Position numbers and translations under genes: made by a program. A DNA stretch of 64,000 nt from Oceanicaulis alexandrii DSM 11625. GTDB taxonomy: Bacteria; Pseudomonadota; Alphaproteobacteria; Caulobacterales; Maricaulaceae. Below, piece by piece: positions 1 through 7,922 of this stretch. The notes under the pieces were generated by a model. It worked only from the letters and a program-made list of their open reading frames with translations, was not told the origin of the DNA and made no database searches. Every line of letters starts with the position of its first letter. Position 1 is the stretch's first letter. Location: assembly GCF_000420265.1 (NCBI RefSeq), contig NZ_ATUP01000001.1, positions 1,488,001 through 1,552,000 on the forward strand, given 5' to 3'.

Positions 1-397
1 GATCCATATCCGCTTCGCTGGCCATGGCGTGCACACAGGCGAGGGCGTCTGTGGTCTGGGCTTGCAGGGCGCGGCCCTGATCAGTCAGGCGGATGCGCAC
101 CACGCGCTCATCCTTGGGGTCGCGCGTGCGGGTGAGATGGCCCATGCCCTCAAGGCGTTTCAGAAGCGGGGTCAGGGTGTTGGTGTCCAGATAGAGCCGT
201 TTGCCCAGCGCGCCCACGGTCACGTCATCCGTCTCCCACAGCGCCAAAAGTGCAATGTATTGCGGATAGGTCAGCCCCAGCTTGCTCAGATATGGGCGAT
301 ACATGCGGTTGATCGCGGTATTGGCCGAATAGATCGCAAAGCACAGCTGGTCATCCAGCGTGGCGAGGTCGGGCGTTTGCGAGCGAGGATCGGTCAT
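1..397 (-). CDS. ohrR: OhrR, MarR-family organic peroxide sensor (3' end cut off by window)
   Basis: Repressor of ohr that is released when a reactive cysteine is oxidised by organic hydroperoxides. 132 residues are visible from the ATG at 397; the family is about 145-150 long, so only the last residues are missing. The sensing Cys19 sits in DQLCFAIYSA. Tyr33 and Tyr44 occupy the places of the two tyrosines that contact the cysteine in Xanthomonas OhrR. Cys121 lies where two-cysteine OhrRs carry the resolving cysteine, so a disulfide-forming type is inferred. The winged-helix core (VGALGKRLYLDTNTLTPLLKRL) and the wing (TRDPKDERVVRI) are clear. It is divergent from ohr, with 112 bp of shared control region. 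Confidence 0.93.
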   Translation of the reverse strand, partial: MTDPRSQTPDLATLDDQLCFAIYSANTAINRMYRPYLSKLGLTYPQYIALLALWETDDVTVGALGKRLYLDTNTLTPLLKRLEGMGHLTRTRDPKDERVVRIRLTDQGRALQAQTTDALACVHAMASEADMD

Positions 398-420
398 GCC
401 AGGTCTTTCTGATTAATCGC

Positions 421-494
421 GCACGATAATATCGCCGAGGCTTGACGATCGCAAGCGGGTGATTATATCGTGCTCGTAAATATCGTGTGCGATA
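421..494. promoter_or_regulatory. ohrR/ohr operator-promoter region
   Basis: AT-rich stretch between the divergent ohrR and ohr genes. Visible inverted repeats are CGATA-a-TATCG (424-434), GCACGATA (421-428) facing TATCGTGC (466-473), and TATCG-tgtg-CGATA (481-494). A promoter-like pair for ohr is TTGACG (442-447), 16 bp, TATATC (464-469). OhrR dimers bind such dyads over the promoter in other bacteria; which dyad is used here is inferred. Confidence 0.55.
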
Positions 495-509
495 TAAAGG
501 AAGCACCCC

Positions 510-929
510 ATGTCAGTTCTCTACACCGCCCGCGCCAGTGCGAATAAAGGCCGTCAGGGCCGCGCTTACTCCGATGATGAACGCCTCGATGTTCAGCTCT
601 CCACCCCCGCCGCCCTGGGCGGGGATGACGGGCCGGGCACCAATCCCGAGCAGCTGTTCGCCGCCGGCTATGCGGCCTGCTTCATGAGTGCCATGGGTCT
701 GGTGGCCCAGCAGGCCAAACTCAAACTGCCAGACGACGCCAGGGTGGACGCTGAAGTAGGCATCGGCCCGCGCGAGGCGGGCGGGTTCGGTTTGGAAGTG
801 ACGCTGATCGGCTATCTGCCGGGGCTCGAGACCGAACAGGCCAATGAATTGATGGCGAAGACCGAGAAGGTCTGCCCCTATTCCAACGCGACGCGCGGCA
901 ATGTGAAGACGACGCTGAAGCTCGGCTGA
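510..929 (+). CDS. ohr: Ohr, organic hydroperoxide reductase
   Basis: Thiol peroxidase of the Ohr/OsmC family (139 aa, usual length) that reduces organic hydroperoxides in the cytoplasm with lipoylated dihydrolipoamide as donor. The two catalytic cysteines are Cys57 (GYAACFMSA) and Cys122 (KVCPYSNATRGN). The conserved Arg near residues 15-19 and Glu47 (NPEQLF) that polarise the active site are present. The start is set by AAAGGAAG about 7 nt upstream of the ATG. It is divergent from ohrR, which should repress it until peroxide stress. An imperfect hairpin at 951-989 without a T-run follows. Confidence 0.95.
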   Translation: MSVLYTARASANKGRQGRAYSDDERLDVQLSTPAALGGDDGPGTNPEQLFAAGYAACFMSAMGLVAQQAKLKLPDDARVDAEVGIGPREAGGFGLEVTLIGYLPGLETEQANELMAKTEKVCPYSNATRGNVKTTLKLG

Positions 930-950
930 TCTTCGTTCGCTCTTGCATGA

Positions 951-989
951 ATGACGCGTCCGGGGCCCAGGCTTCGGGCGCGTTGTCAT
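951..989 (+). terminator. possible weak terminator after ohr
   Basis: ATGACGCG and CCG pair, with bulges, to CGG and CGC-GTT-GTCAT around a 12-nt loop. There is no T-tract, so this may only be a 3' stem. The rest of the 196-bp gap to rnd shows no gene. Confidence 0.25.
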
Positions 990-1055
990 GTGTGATCAGA
1001 GCGGCTGACTGGCGATGAAGCGCATGCCCCGTCTCTGCGGCGCTACCCGCCCAGA

Positions 1056-1084
1056 TTGACGCTTCGAAGCGAACGTCCGATACC
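1056..1084 (+). promoter_or_regulatory. candidate promoter for rnd/lpt block
   Basis: TTGACG (1056-1061), 17 bp, GATACC (1079-1084) lies about 40 bp before the rnd start. The -35 is a perfect match to the alphaproteobacterial housekeeping consensus; the -10 is weak. Confidence 0.35.
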
Positions 1085-1125
1085 CTGTGCATCCTTACAG
1101 ATTGAAGCTGCGGAGCTGACGCCAC

Positions 1126-1740
1126 ATGACCATCCATTTTCATCGCGGGGATTTGCCGGACGGGCTCGATCTGGGCAAGCGGGTCGCCATCGACACCGAA
1201 ACTCAGGGTCTGTCGCTGGTGCGCGATGGTCTGTGCCTGGTCCAGCTCTCGGCGGGGGATGGCGACGCCCATATCGTCCAACCGGATCGCAGCACCTATG
1301 ACTGCCCTAATCTCAAGGCGTTGTTGGCCGATCAAAGCGTTGAAAAGCTGCTGCATTTCGCCCGCTTCGACCTGGCGATCGTCGAGCGTGATCTGGGCGT
1401 CACCATGACGCCGGTTTATTGCACCAAGATCGCGTCCAAGCTGGTGCGCACCTATACCGACCGTCACGGGTTGAAGGATGTCTGCCGCGAAATCGCAGGC
1501 GTGGAGTTGTCCAAACAACAGCAAAGCTCGGACTGGGCCGCCTATGATCTGAGCGAAGCCCAGCTCAATTACGCCGCGTCCGACGTGCTCTATCTGCACG
1601 CCATCGCTGATGGCCTGACGGCCATGTTGGAGCGCGAAGGCCGCATGGAGATCGCCCGGGCGTGTTTTGACTTCCTGCCCCAGCGCGCGCGTCTGGACCT
1701 GATGGGTTGGGACGAAACCGATATCTTCGCGCACTCCTGA
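1126..1740 (+). CDS. rnd: short-form ribonuclease D (DEDDy 3'-5' exonuclease)
   Basis: 3'-5' exoribonuclease that trims tRNA and other RNA 3' ends. At 204 aa it is only the exonuclease domain: the C-terminal HRDC domains of the roughly 375-aa enterobacterial RNase D are absent, as is common for the short alphaproteobacterial form upstream of lptC. The four metal-binding acids of the DEDD family are Asp23 and Glu25 (IDTET), Asp82 (HFARFD) and Asp153, with the family tyrosine at Tyr149 (YAASD). The start follows a moderate purine-rich site (GCTGCGGAG). It leads the rnd-lptC-lptA-lptB-rpoN-hpf-ptsN series. Confidence 0.92.
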   Translation: MTIHFHRGDLPDGLDLGKRVAIDTETQGLSLVRDGLCLVQLSAGDGDAHIVQPDRSTYDCPNLKALLADQSVEKLLHFARFDLAIVERDLGVTMTPVYCTKIASKLVRTYTDRHGLKDVCREIAGVELSKQQQSSDWAAYDLSEAQLNYAASDVLYLHAIADGLTAMLEREGRMEIARACFDFLPQRARLDLMGWDETDIFAHS

Positions 1741-1811
1741 GCCTGCTTGCACGCGGCGGCGATGACCGTCACAAAGGGTGCAGTCAATATTCAACCGGAG
1801 CCCGACCGCTG

Positions 1812-2528
1812 ATGTCTGCGGCCCTGATACATGCGGATGGCCAGATGATTGGCCAACGCCGCGCGAAATCGCTGGCCGACGCCCGTCGGCGCAGTCGCTT
1901 TGTCGCGGGCTTGCGCGGGGTGCTGATCGCGGCGGCGGTACTGGTGGCGCTTAATGCGCTGATCCAGATGGTGCTGTCCGGCGGAACTGATAGCCCGGCC
2001 ACTGACGTGGCGATCAGCGCTGGCGCTGGCGAATCCGAGCGCATCATCAATCCGCGTTTCACCGGACGAGATGAGGGCGGCGTGCCTTATGTCATCACGG
2101 CTGAAACGGCTGAACGTCGCCGTGGCGCCGAGCAGGCGCTGACGGATCTGGAGCGCCCGACGCTGGATTACGCGCTGTTTGACGGCGGAGAGGACGCGTC
2201 GCGCGTTCTCGCTGAGCATGGCGTGTTTGACGATGCGAACCTGTCCTTGCAGCTCGACACCAATGTGCGGCTGACCACGCGTTCGGGATATGTCTTTGAC
2301 ACCCAGTCGGCGACGCTGTTTCTGCGCGAAGGCGTGGTGACAGGTCCTGCGCCCATGCATGGCCTGGCGCCGTGGGGTGCGGTGCGGGCGGACCGGTTCG
2401 AGGTGCGCGACGACGGCCAACACATAATATTGGAAGGGGATGTGCGCACACGGTTTGACGCATCCTCCACTCCGACCGCTACAGACGTTGACGCCGGCGC
2501 GGGCCGGTCAGAGGAGAACGAGCCATGA
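1812..2528 (+). CDS. lptC: LptC, LPS export bitopic membrane protein
   Basis: 238-aa inner-membrane component that hands lipopolysaccharide from LptB2FG to LptA. A basic cytoplasmic N-terminus (RRAKSLADARRRSRF) is followed by one membrane helix at about residues 33-55 and a periplasmic beta-jellyroll. In that fold I see the LptC-like stretches INPRFTGRDEGGVPYVITAE and AERRRGAEQALTDLERP. The ATG at 1812 was chosen because reading further upstream only adds non-conserved residues that run back over rnd. Its stop overlaps the lptA start (ATGA), indicating translational coupling. Confidence 0.85.
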   Translation: MSAALIHADGQMIGQRRAKSLADARRRSRFVAGLRGVLIAAAVLVALNALIQMVLSGGTDSPATDVAISAGAGESERIINPRFTGRDEGGVPYVITAETAERRRGAEQALTDLERPTLDYALFDGGEDASRVLAEHGVFDDANLSLQLDTNVRLTTRSGYVFDTQSATLFLREGVVTGPAPMHGLAPWGAVRADRFEVRDDGQHIILEGDVRTRFDASSTPTATDVDAGAGRSEENEP

Positions 2529-3106
2529 CCCTGCGTATCCTGATCGCTGCGCTGCTTGCGGCGCCGCTGCTTGTGACGGCTCCCGCCCTGGCGCAATCCA
2601 TCGGGCCGGGCGAAGGCCCTGCCGATATCAGTGCGGATCGCAGCGAGCTGTTCGACGCCCAGGGGCTGGTGGTCTATTCGGGCGACGTGAACGTGGTGCG
2701 CGGCGGCGTACGCCTGCGGGCGGACCGGCTGGAAGCCTATTATGTGCGCCGTGACACCGGCGGGCGCGAACTGCGCCGCATCGTGGCGGAGGGCGAGGTG
2801 TTTTACGTCACCGAGGCCGAGATCGCGCGCGGGGACCGCGGCACCTATGATCTGGTCAACGAGGTCATCGAACTGACCGGATCTGTTGTTCTGACCCAGG
2901 GCTGCAATGTCTCCACCGGCGAGCATCTCTACGCGGAGCTGGCGACCGGAATAGCGCGCCTGGATGGCGGCGAGAACAGCACGGACCGTGTGCGGTCTGT
3001 CTTCTTCACGGATGATGACGCAGCGAGCGCGCAAACGCCGCAAGAGTGTCCCGCGCCCGTCATTCCGGGCGACGGCCCGCGTCCCTATGAAGCGCCTGAA
3101 GGCTGA
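2525..3106 (+). CDS. lptA: LptA, periplasmic LPS-bridge protein (OstA-like N domain)
   Basis: 193-aa secreted protein that forms the periplasmic beta-jellyroll bridge for LPS between LptC and LptD. A Sec signal peptide covers residues 1 to about 24 (cleavage after APALAQ). The OstA-like core follows: ADISADRSELFDAQGLVVYS, GDVNVVRGGVRLRADRLEAYY, and RGDRGTYDLVNEVIELTG. The C-terminal 40 residues are polar and proline-rich, probably disordered. It overlaps lptC by 4 nt and precedes lptB by 55 nt. Length and order match the family. Confidence 0.88.
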   Translation: MTLRILIAALLAAPLLVTAPALAQSIGPGEGPADISADRSELFDAQGLVVYSGDVNVVRGGVRLRADRLEAYYVRRDTGGRELRRIVAEGEVFYVTEAEIARGDRGTYDLVNEVIELTGSVVLTQGCNVSTGEHLYAELATGIARLDGGENSTDRVRSVFFTDDDAASAQTPQECPAPVIPGDGPRPYEAPEG

Positions 3107-3161
3107 GCCTGCGCGCTGAGTGCGCCAGACTTCACAGTTTTTTAGGCCGTCGGAGTTAAGC

Positions 3162-3929
3162 ATGACGACCATGGAATACGAGCGGATCGACGCGCCAGAC
3201 CAGGCGTTCGCCGGGGAAGGCGTCCAGGTGCAGAATCTGGGCAAATCCTATGGCAAGCGCGCCGTGGTCAAGAATGTCTCCCTGTCGCTCAAGCGCGGCG
3301 AAGTGGTGGGACTTCTGGGTCCGAACGGGGCTGGCAAGACGACCTGCTTTTACATGATCACCGGCCTGGTTTCGGCCGATCACGGACGCATCATGCTTGA
3401 CGGCGAGGACATCACCGGCCTGCCCATGTACCAGCGCGCACGGCTGGGCATCGGCTATCTGCCGCAGGAAGCTTCGATCTTCCGCGGTCTGACGGTGGGT
3501 GAAAACATCGCGGCGGTCGCTGAAATCGTCGAGCCGGACCGTCAGCGTCGAGAGACCTTGATCAACGAATTGCTTGAAGAGCTGCATATCGACCATTTGC
3601 GTCACAGCCCGGCCATGGCCCTGTCCGGCGGTGAGCGCCGCCGTGTGGAGATTGCGCGCGCGCTCGCTGCACAGCCGAGCTTCATGCTGCTGGACGAACC
3701 GTTTGCAGGGATCGACCCGCTGGCCATCGCTGATATTCGCGATCTGGTCGATTATCTCAAACAGCGCGGCATCGGCATTCTGATCACCGATCACAATGTG
3801 CGCGAAACGCTCGAGATCACGGATCGGGCGACCATCATCCACGATGGCGAAGTCCTGTTTGAAGGCGCTCCCGATGCGGTGCGCAATGATCAGGACGTGC
3901 GCCGCTATTATCTGGGCGAAAGGTTTTAA
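3162..3929 (+). CDS. lptB: LptB, ATPase of the LPS export ABC transporter
   Basis: 255-aa cytoplasmic ATPase that powers extraction of LPS from the inner membrane with LptF/LptG, which are not in this window. It has Walker A GPNGAGKTT at about 53-61, the Q-loop (GYLPQEASIFRGLTV, hallmark of LptB), signature LSGGERRRVEIARAL, Walker B FMLLDEPFAGIDP and H-loop ITDHNVRETL. The ATG at 3162 has GGAG six bases upstream; an in-frame GTG at 3120 would only add non-conserved residues. It lies directly upstream of rpoN, the common proteobacterial order. Confidence 0.95.
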   Translation: MTTMEYERIDAPDQAFAGEGVQVQNLGKSYGKRAVVKNVSLSLKRGEVVGLLGPNGAGKTTCFYMITGLVSADHGRIMLDGEDITGLPMYQRARLGIGYLPQEASIFRGLTVGENIAAVAEIVEPDRQRRETLINELLEELHIDHLRHSPAMALSGGERRRVEIARALAAQPSFMLLDEPFAGIDPLAIADIRDLVDYLKQRGIGILITDHNVRETLEITDRATIIHDGEVLFEGAPDAVRNDQDVRRYYLGERF

Positions 3930-3941
3930 CTAGGGATCTGA

Positions 3942-5453
3942 ATGGCGGGACTGGGACATAAGCTTGAGGCTCGGCAGGGCCAGGGTCTGGTGATGACCCC
4001 TCAATTGCAGCAGGCCATCAAGCTGTTGCAATTGAACAATATCGAGCTGGCCGAGTTTGTGGAGACCGAGCTTGAGCGCAATCCCTTGCTGGAGCGCGAC
4101 GAGCGCTCGGACGCGCCGGCGCTCGATGAATCCGCCCCGTCTGATCCCTCTGTTGCGGCCAAGTCCAAAGAGGGCGACGAACTCAGCTTTGATACGCCGG
4201 GCAAGGCCGACGAATCCTTCGACGCCGATACCGAGGCGATGTATTCTGATTCCAAATCCGACATGGCGGGCGCCGAGAGCGCGGCCGGGTCGGTGGACTG
4301 GTCCCGGGCCGGACCTGGCGGATCCTTCAATGCATCCGAATTTGACGCCGCCGATCACGCCAGTCGTGAAAAAACCCTGCATGAGCATTTGCATGACCAG
4401 CTCGCGGATCTGGCGTTGCAGCCCTCTGACCGGCTGATCGCAGCGCATTTGATCGATCTTGCGGACGAGGACGGCTATCTGCGCGCGGACCTGGGCGAAA
4501 CCTCTGATCGTTTGGGCGTCACCCGCTCGGAAGTCGAAGCGGTGCTCTTCGCCTTGCAGAAATTCGAGCCGACCGGCGTCATGGCGCGCACCCTGCAGGA
4601 ATGTCTCGCCATGCAGCTGCAGGAGCGCGACCGTCTGGATCCGGCCATGGCGGCGCTGGTGGATCATCTGCCGCTTCTGGCCAAGCATGATTATGCGGGT
4701 CTGAAAGCTCTGTGCGGCGTGGATTCAGAAGATCTTGAAGACATGATCGCCGAGCTCAAGCGCCTGACCCCCAAGCCGGGCCTGGGGTTTGGTGCCGACG
4801 GAGCGCGGGCGGTCGAAGCAGACGTGATGGTGCGTGAGCGCCCGGACGGCGGTTGGGCGGTGGAGCTGAACACTGACACCCTGCCGCGCGTTCTGATGAA
4901 TAATCGCTACGCCGCCCAGATCAGCGCGTCAGCGCGGTCAGAGGACGAGAAAGTCTTCATCAGCCAGTGCACACAGAACGCGTCCTGGCTCGTGAAAAGC
5001 CTGGATCAGCGCGCCCGGACGATCCTCAAGGTCGCCAGCGAGATCGTGCGCCAGCAAGACGCTTTCTTTGCCAAGGGCGTGGCCTGGCTGCGCCCGTTGA
5101 ACCTGAAAACGGTCGCGGATGCGGTGGGCATGCATGAATCCACCGTCAGCCGGGTGACGTCCAACAAATACATGGCCACCCCGCGGGGCCTGTTCGAGCT
5201 GAAATACTTCTTCACGTCTGCGATCGCGTCTGCAGATGGCGGCGAGGCCTATTCCGCCGAGGCGGTGCGGTTCCGCATCAAGGCGATGATTGAATCTGAA
5301 ACGATCGATGATGTGATGAGCGACGACAAGATCGTCGAGCGTCTGCTGGCGGACGGCGTGGACATTGCGCGCCGCACAGTCGCCAAATACCGCGAAGCCA
5401 TGAACATTCCCTCTTCGGTCAAGCGCCGGCGCAAGCTCAAGGGCATGGGCTGA
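3942..5453 (+). CDS. rpoN: RNA polymerase sigma-54 factor
   Basis: 503-aa sigma-54 for promoters that need AAA+ activators (nitrogen metabolism, motility and envelope genes in relatives). Region I, Gln/Leu-rich, opens the protein (MTPQLQQAIKLLQLNNIELAEF). An acidic Region II covers about residues 50-145. The core-binding domain follows, then the helix-turn-helix (VADAVGMHESTVSRVTSNKY). The RpoN box ARRTVAKYRE at 476-485 recognises the -24 element. It is 12 nt downstream of lptB. A short perfect dyad (5475-5492, stem ATGATGC) follows the stop, without a T-run. Confidence 0.97.
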   Translation: MAGLGHKLEARQGQGLVMTPQLQQAIKLLQLNNIELAEFVETELERNPLLERDERSDAPALDESAPSDPSVAAKSKEGDELSFDTPGKADESFDADTEAMYSDSKSDMAGAESAAGSVDWSRAGPGGSFNASEFDAADHASREKTLHEHLHDQLADLALQPSDRLIAAHLIDLADEDGYLRADLGETSDRLGVTRSEVEAVLFALQKFEPTGVMARTLQECLAMQLQERDRLDPAMAALVDHLPLLAKHDYAGLKALCGVDSEDLEDMIAELKRLTPKPGLGFGADGARAVEADVMVRERPDGGWAVELNTDTLPRVLMNNRYAAQISASARSEDEKVFISQCTQNASWLVKSLDQRARTILKVASEIVRQQDAFFAKGVAWLRPLNLKTVADAVGMHESTVSRVTSNKYMATPRGLFELKYFFTSAIASADGGEAYSAEAVRFRIKAMIESETIDDVMSDDKIVERLLADGVDIARRTVAKYREAMNIPSSVKRRRKLKGMG

Positions 5454-5606
5454 CCGCGGAACATGTTGCGCTGCATGATGCGTTTGCATCATCCGCCGTT
5501 CACCGTGTCGCACCGGTTCTGATTGACGGCCCGGCTCGCCAGCAGATACCGTGAATGTCCGGTCTTTCGTTAGGCCGGCCGCGCCCGGCGCGGGAGTGGC
5601 CCTTCA

Positions 5607-5642
5607 GGGGTCCAACGCGCCGAAGGCGCGCTTTTGGACCCC
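5607..5642 (+). promoter_or_regulatory. strong hairpin in the hpf leader
   Basis: GGGGTCCAA-CGCGCC, loop GAA, GGCGCG-ctt-TTGGACCCC: 15 paired bases with one 3-nt bulge. It ends 8 nt before the Shine-Dalgarno (AAGGGAG, 5649-5655) of hpf. There is no T-run, so it is more likely a leader structure or mRNA stabiliser than a terminator for rpoN. Confidence 0.5.
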
Positions 5643-5660
5643 CAGTTGAAGGGAGCTCTC

Positions 5661-6299
5661 ATGTTTATCCAGTTCGTCTCCAAAGGTATCGATGTGTCCC
5701 CGGCTCTGCGTGAGCGCATGGAGACCCGCATCACGGACGCCGGCTCGAAATATTTCAATCGACCGGCTGAAGCCTTTGTCGTCGCGAGCAAGGAAGGATA
5801 CGGCTTCAAGGTGGACATTTCGCTCCATCTTCCGTCCGGGGCTTTTCTTCAGGCGTCCGGATCGGCCGAGGAGGCCTATAGCGCCGCGGAAGACGCCGCC
5901 GGGCATCTGGAAAAACGATTGCGGCGTTACAAACGCCGCCTGAAAGACCACCAATCGGGTCCCAAGGCGGATCTGCCAGCAGCGGAATCCACGCCTGTTC
6001 TGGTCCTGCGCTCGGATCGCCGGGCTGTGGAAGTGCCTGAGGATGAGTTTGAAGAGGATGATGGCGGCGCGGTTGGCGGCGATGAGCCGGTGATCATCGC
6101 CGAACAGGTGGCGGAGCTTAAGACCCTCACGGTCTCCATGGCGGTGCTGGAAATGGACCTTGCTGACGCGCCATTTGTGATGTTCCGCAACGCCGCGAAC
6201 GGCGCCATGAACTTCGTCTACCGGCGCCCTGATGGTCATGTGGGGTGGATTGATCCGTCCCGAGGGGCTAAAGACGCGGCCAGCGCGGCTGCGGAGTGA
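5661..6299 (+). CDS. hpf: long-form ribosome hibernation promoting factor
   Basis: 212-aa factor that binds the 30S decoding centre in stationary phase and, in the long form, pairs ribosomes into 100S dimers. The N-terminal S30AE domain spans about 1-105 (MFIQFVSKGIDVSPALRERM ... KYFNRPAEAFVV). A variable acidic linker follows, then the C-terminal dimerisation domain at about 155-205 (MDLADAPFVMFRNAANGAMN, VYRRPDGHVGWIDP). GAAGGGAG before the ATG at 5661 sets the start. It sits between rpoN and ptsN as in most proteobacteria. The leader carries a strong hairpin (5607-5642). Confidence 0.95.
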   Translation: MFIQFVSKGIDVSPALRERMETRITDAGSKYFNRPAEAFVVASKEGYGFKVDISLHLPSGAFLQASGSAEEAYSAAEDAAGHLEKRLRRYKRRLKDHQSGPKADLPAAESTPVLVLRSDRRAVEVPEDEFEEDDGGAVGGDEPVIIAEQVAELKTLTVSMAVLEMDLADAPFVMFRNAANGAMNFVYRRPDGHVGWIDPSRGAKDAASAAAE

Positions 6300-6342
6300 T
6301 CCAAGCTCACAGCCGCTGGAGCAATCAGCAGTTGAGCGTTTC

Positions 6343-6807
6343 ATGGCTCTGAGCACACTTCTTTCGCCAGGCGGCGTGTCCGCTGAACTGGCCGCAACCA
6401 GTCGCAAACAGGCCCTTGTCGGCTTGGCTGAGCTGGCGGAGCGCGCTTTGGGCGTGGCGTCGCGGCCTGTTCTGGACGCGGTCATCGAACGCGAGAAACT
6501 CGGATCGACCGGGGTGGGGGATGGCGTGGCCATTCCCCATGCCCGCACTGATCTGGTGGACCGGGTTTGCGGCGTGTTTGCACGACTTAAACATCCTGTA
6601 GATTTTGACGCCATTGACGGTCAGCCAGCGGATCTGGTGTTTTTGCTGTTGGCGCCGGAAGACGCCGGCGCAGACCACCTGAAGGCCCTGGCTCAGGTGT
6701 CACGCTTTTTCCGGCGTGAGGATTTACGCCGTGCGGTGCGCGCCGCACCGGATGCGGATGCGATCACAGCCTTGCTCAATAATGGCGTGGAAAGCGACGC
6801 GGCCTGA
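6343..6807 (+). CDS. ptsN: PtsN, EIIA of the nitrogen phosphotransferase system
   Basis: 154-aa PTS EIIA-type regulator phosphorylated by NPr. It signals nitrogen/carbon status and potassium homeostasis by protein contacts rather than sugar transport. The phosphorylated histidine is His66 in the family motif GVAIPHARTD. The ATG at 6343 matches the family N-terminus (ALSTLLSPGGVSAEL); an in-frame ATG at 6232 would overlap hpf and adds unlike sequence. It ends the hpf-ptsN unit and is followed by a strong bidirectional terminator. Confidence 0.93.
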   Translation: MALSTLLSPGGVSAELAATSRKQALVGLAELAERALGVASRPVLDAVIEREKLGSTGVGDGVAIPHARTDLVDRVCGVFARLKHPVDFDAIDGQPADLVFLLLAPEDAGADHLKALAQVSRFFRREDLRRAVRAAPDADAITALLNNGVESDAA

Positions 6808-6828
6808 CCGGTTCGCTTCAAGGACAGT

Positions 6829-6863
6829 AAAAAAAGCCCCGACCGATCGGTCGGGGCTTTTTT
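6829..6863. terminator. bidirectional terminator ptsN / isoaspartyl peptidase
   Basis: Seven As, GCCCCGACC-GATC-GGTCGGGGC, then six Ts. The 9-bp perfect stem is flanked by A/T runs on both sides and lies between convergent genes. Confidence 0.93.
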
Positions 6864-6883
6864 GCAGTGGTTGGCGAGGCGGA

Positions 6884-7744
6884 TCAGCTCATCTTCACGT
6901 CGATACGGCCATCAGAATGCACGATGGCGCGCTTCATGCCGGGGGAGTTGAACTGGGCGGTGACCGCGCCTGAGGCGTCGACTGCGATCAATCCGCCTTC
7001 CCCGCCGAGCTGCGCCACGTCTTCGAGCGCGCCTTTGACGGCTTCCGCCAGCGGCCTGCCCGCATATTTGACGCGGGCGGAGACGTCGGCGGCGGCGTTG
7101 GCGCGCATGAAATACTCGCCCTGCCCCGTACAAGACACCGCCACGCGCTGATCCGCCCAGGTGCCCGAGCCGATGATGGGCGTATCGCCCACTCGTCCCC
7201 AGACCTTGTTCAGCGTGCCGCCGGTCGAGGTCGCGGCGGCGAGCCGTCCGCCGAGATCCAGAGCCACCGCGCCCACCGTACCGGTGGGAATGGGGCGAGG
7301 GTCCGGGTCGGCGGCGGATTTGTAATACGCGTCAGGATCGTCAACCTGAGCCAGCCCGGCCTTTTCCGCAAAGGCTTCCGCCCCCTTGCCGGCCAGCAGC
7401 ACATGGGGCGTGGTCTCCATCACCGCGCGAGCCGCGCGGATGGGAGACAGAAAGCCGGTGAGGGCGGACACCGCGCCCGCATTGCGGTTGGCGCCGTCCA
7501 TCACCGCTGCGTCCAGCTCATACCGGCCCGCCGCGTTGGGCGCGCTGCCCTTGCCGGCCACATAAAGCCCAGAGGCCTCAAGATCGGCCACAGCCTCCAC
7601 CACGGCGTCCAATGCGGACTGACCCGCCAGCAACGCGTCTCGGGTGCGTTCGGCGAGGGCGGTGAGATGATCGATCTCGCGATCATAACTGCGCTGAGCC
7701 AGCACGCCCGCGCCGCCATGGAGAACCAGAACCGGTGTCGTCAT
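6884..7744 (-). CDS. iaaA: isoaspartyl peptidase / plant-type L-asparaginase (Ntn hydrolase)
   Basis: 286-aa precursor of a threonine N-terminal nucleophile hydrolase that removes isoaspartyl residues from dipeptides and hydrolyses asparagine. Family marks are LVLHGGAG at the N-terminus, MDGANRNAGAV, and the autocleavage site GTVGAVALD, where Thr156 becomes the nucleophile of the small subunit. The later GSGTWAD and G-E-Y-F segments line the substrate pocket. The ATG at 7744 is preferred to the adjacent GTG at 7747 because GAGGG then lies at proper spacing. The gene stands alone. Assigned by motif; substrate not proven. Confidence 0.88.
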   Translation of the reverse strand: MTTPVLVLHGGAGVLAQRSYDREIDHLTALAERTRDALLAGQSALDAVVEAVADLEASGLYVAGKGSAPNAAGRYELDAAVMDGANRNAGAVSALTGFLSPIRAARAVMETTPHVLLAGKGAEAFAEKAGLAQVDDPDAYYKSAADPDPRPIPTGTVGAVALDLGGRLAAATSTGGTLNKVWGRVGDTPIIGSGTWADQRVAVSCTGQGEYFMRANAAADVSARVKYAGRPLAEAVKGALEDVAQLGGEGGLIAVDASGAVTAQFNSPGMKRAIVHSDGRIDVKMS

Positions 7745-7870
7745 CACGCCCTCATCGGTTTGAATTGCAGGGCTGACTTATCACCCTTGAACGCAAGCGC
7801 CTAGCGGGGCTGGCGGACGCGTCGCGCGGTCGCATACGCATGCAATTCCCTTTCTGGTAGTATGGGTATT

Positions 7871-7890
7871 CCAGTCGCTACGCTGACTGG
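7871..7890 (+). promoter_or_regulatory. hairpin in the hsp20 leader
   Basis: CCAGTC, 8-nt loop, GACTGG lies about 20 nt before the Shine-Dalgarno (AGGGAG, 7911-7916). An RNA thermometer would fit an hsp20 gene, but I see no ROSE- or fourU-type pairing to the Shine-Dalgarno. CCCTTGAA at 7784-7791 resembles a sigma-32 -35 element, but no matching -10 was found. Confidence 0.25.
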
Positions 7891-7922
7891 ACCATAGAGC
7901 TGATCAGTACAGGGAGAGTGAG

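Noticed and set aside
721-1794. Long open frame on the minus strand opposite ohr and rnd
   Set aside because: It is antisense to two clear genes, has no recognisable domain and shows the Arg/His/Gln-rich composition typical of frames opposite GC-rich coding sequence.
7784-7791. CCCTTGAA as a sigma-32 promoter for hsp20
   Set aside because: The -35 matches well, but no CCCCAT- or CTATAT-like -10 occurs at 12-18 bp downstream and the start would leave a very long leader.
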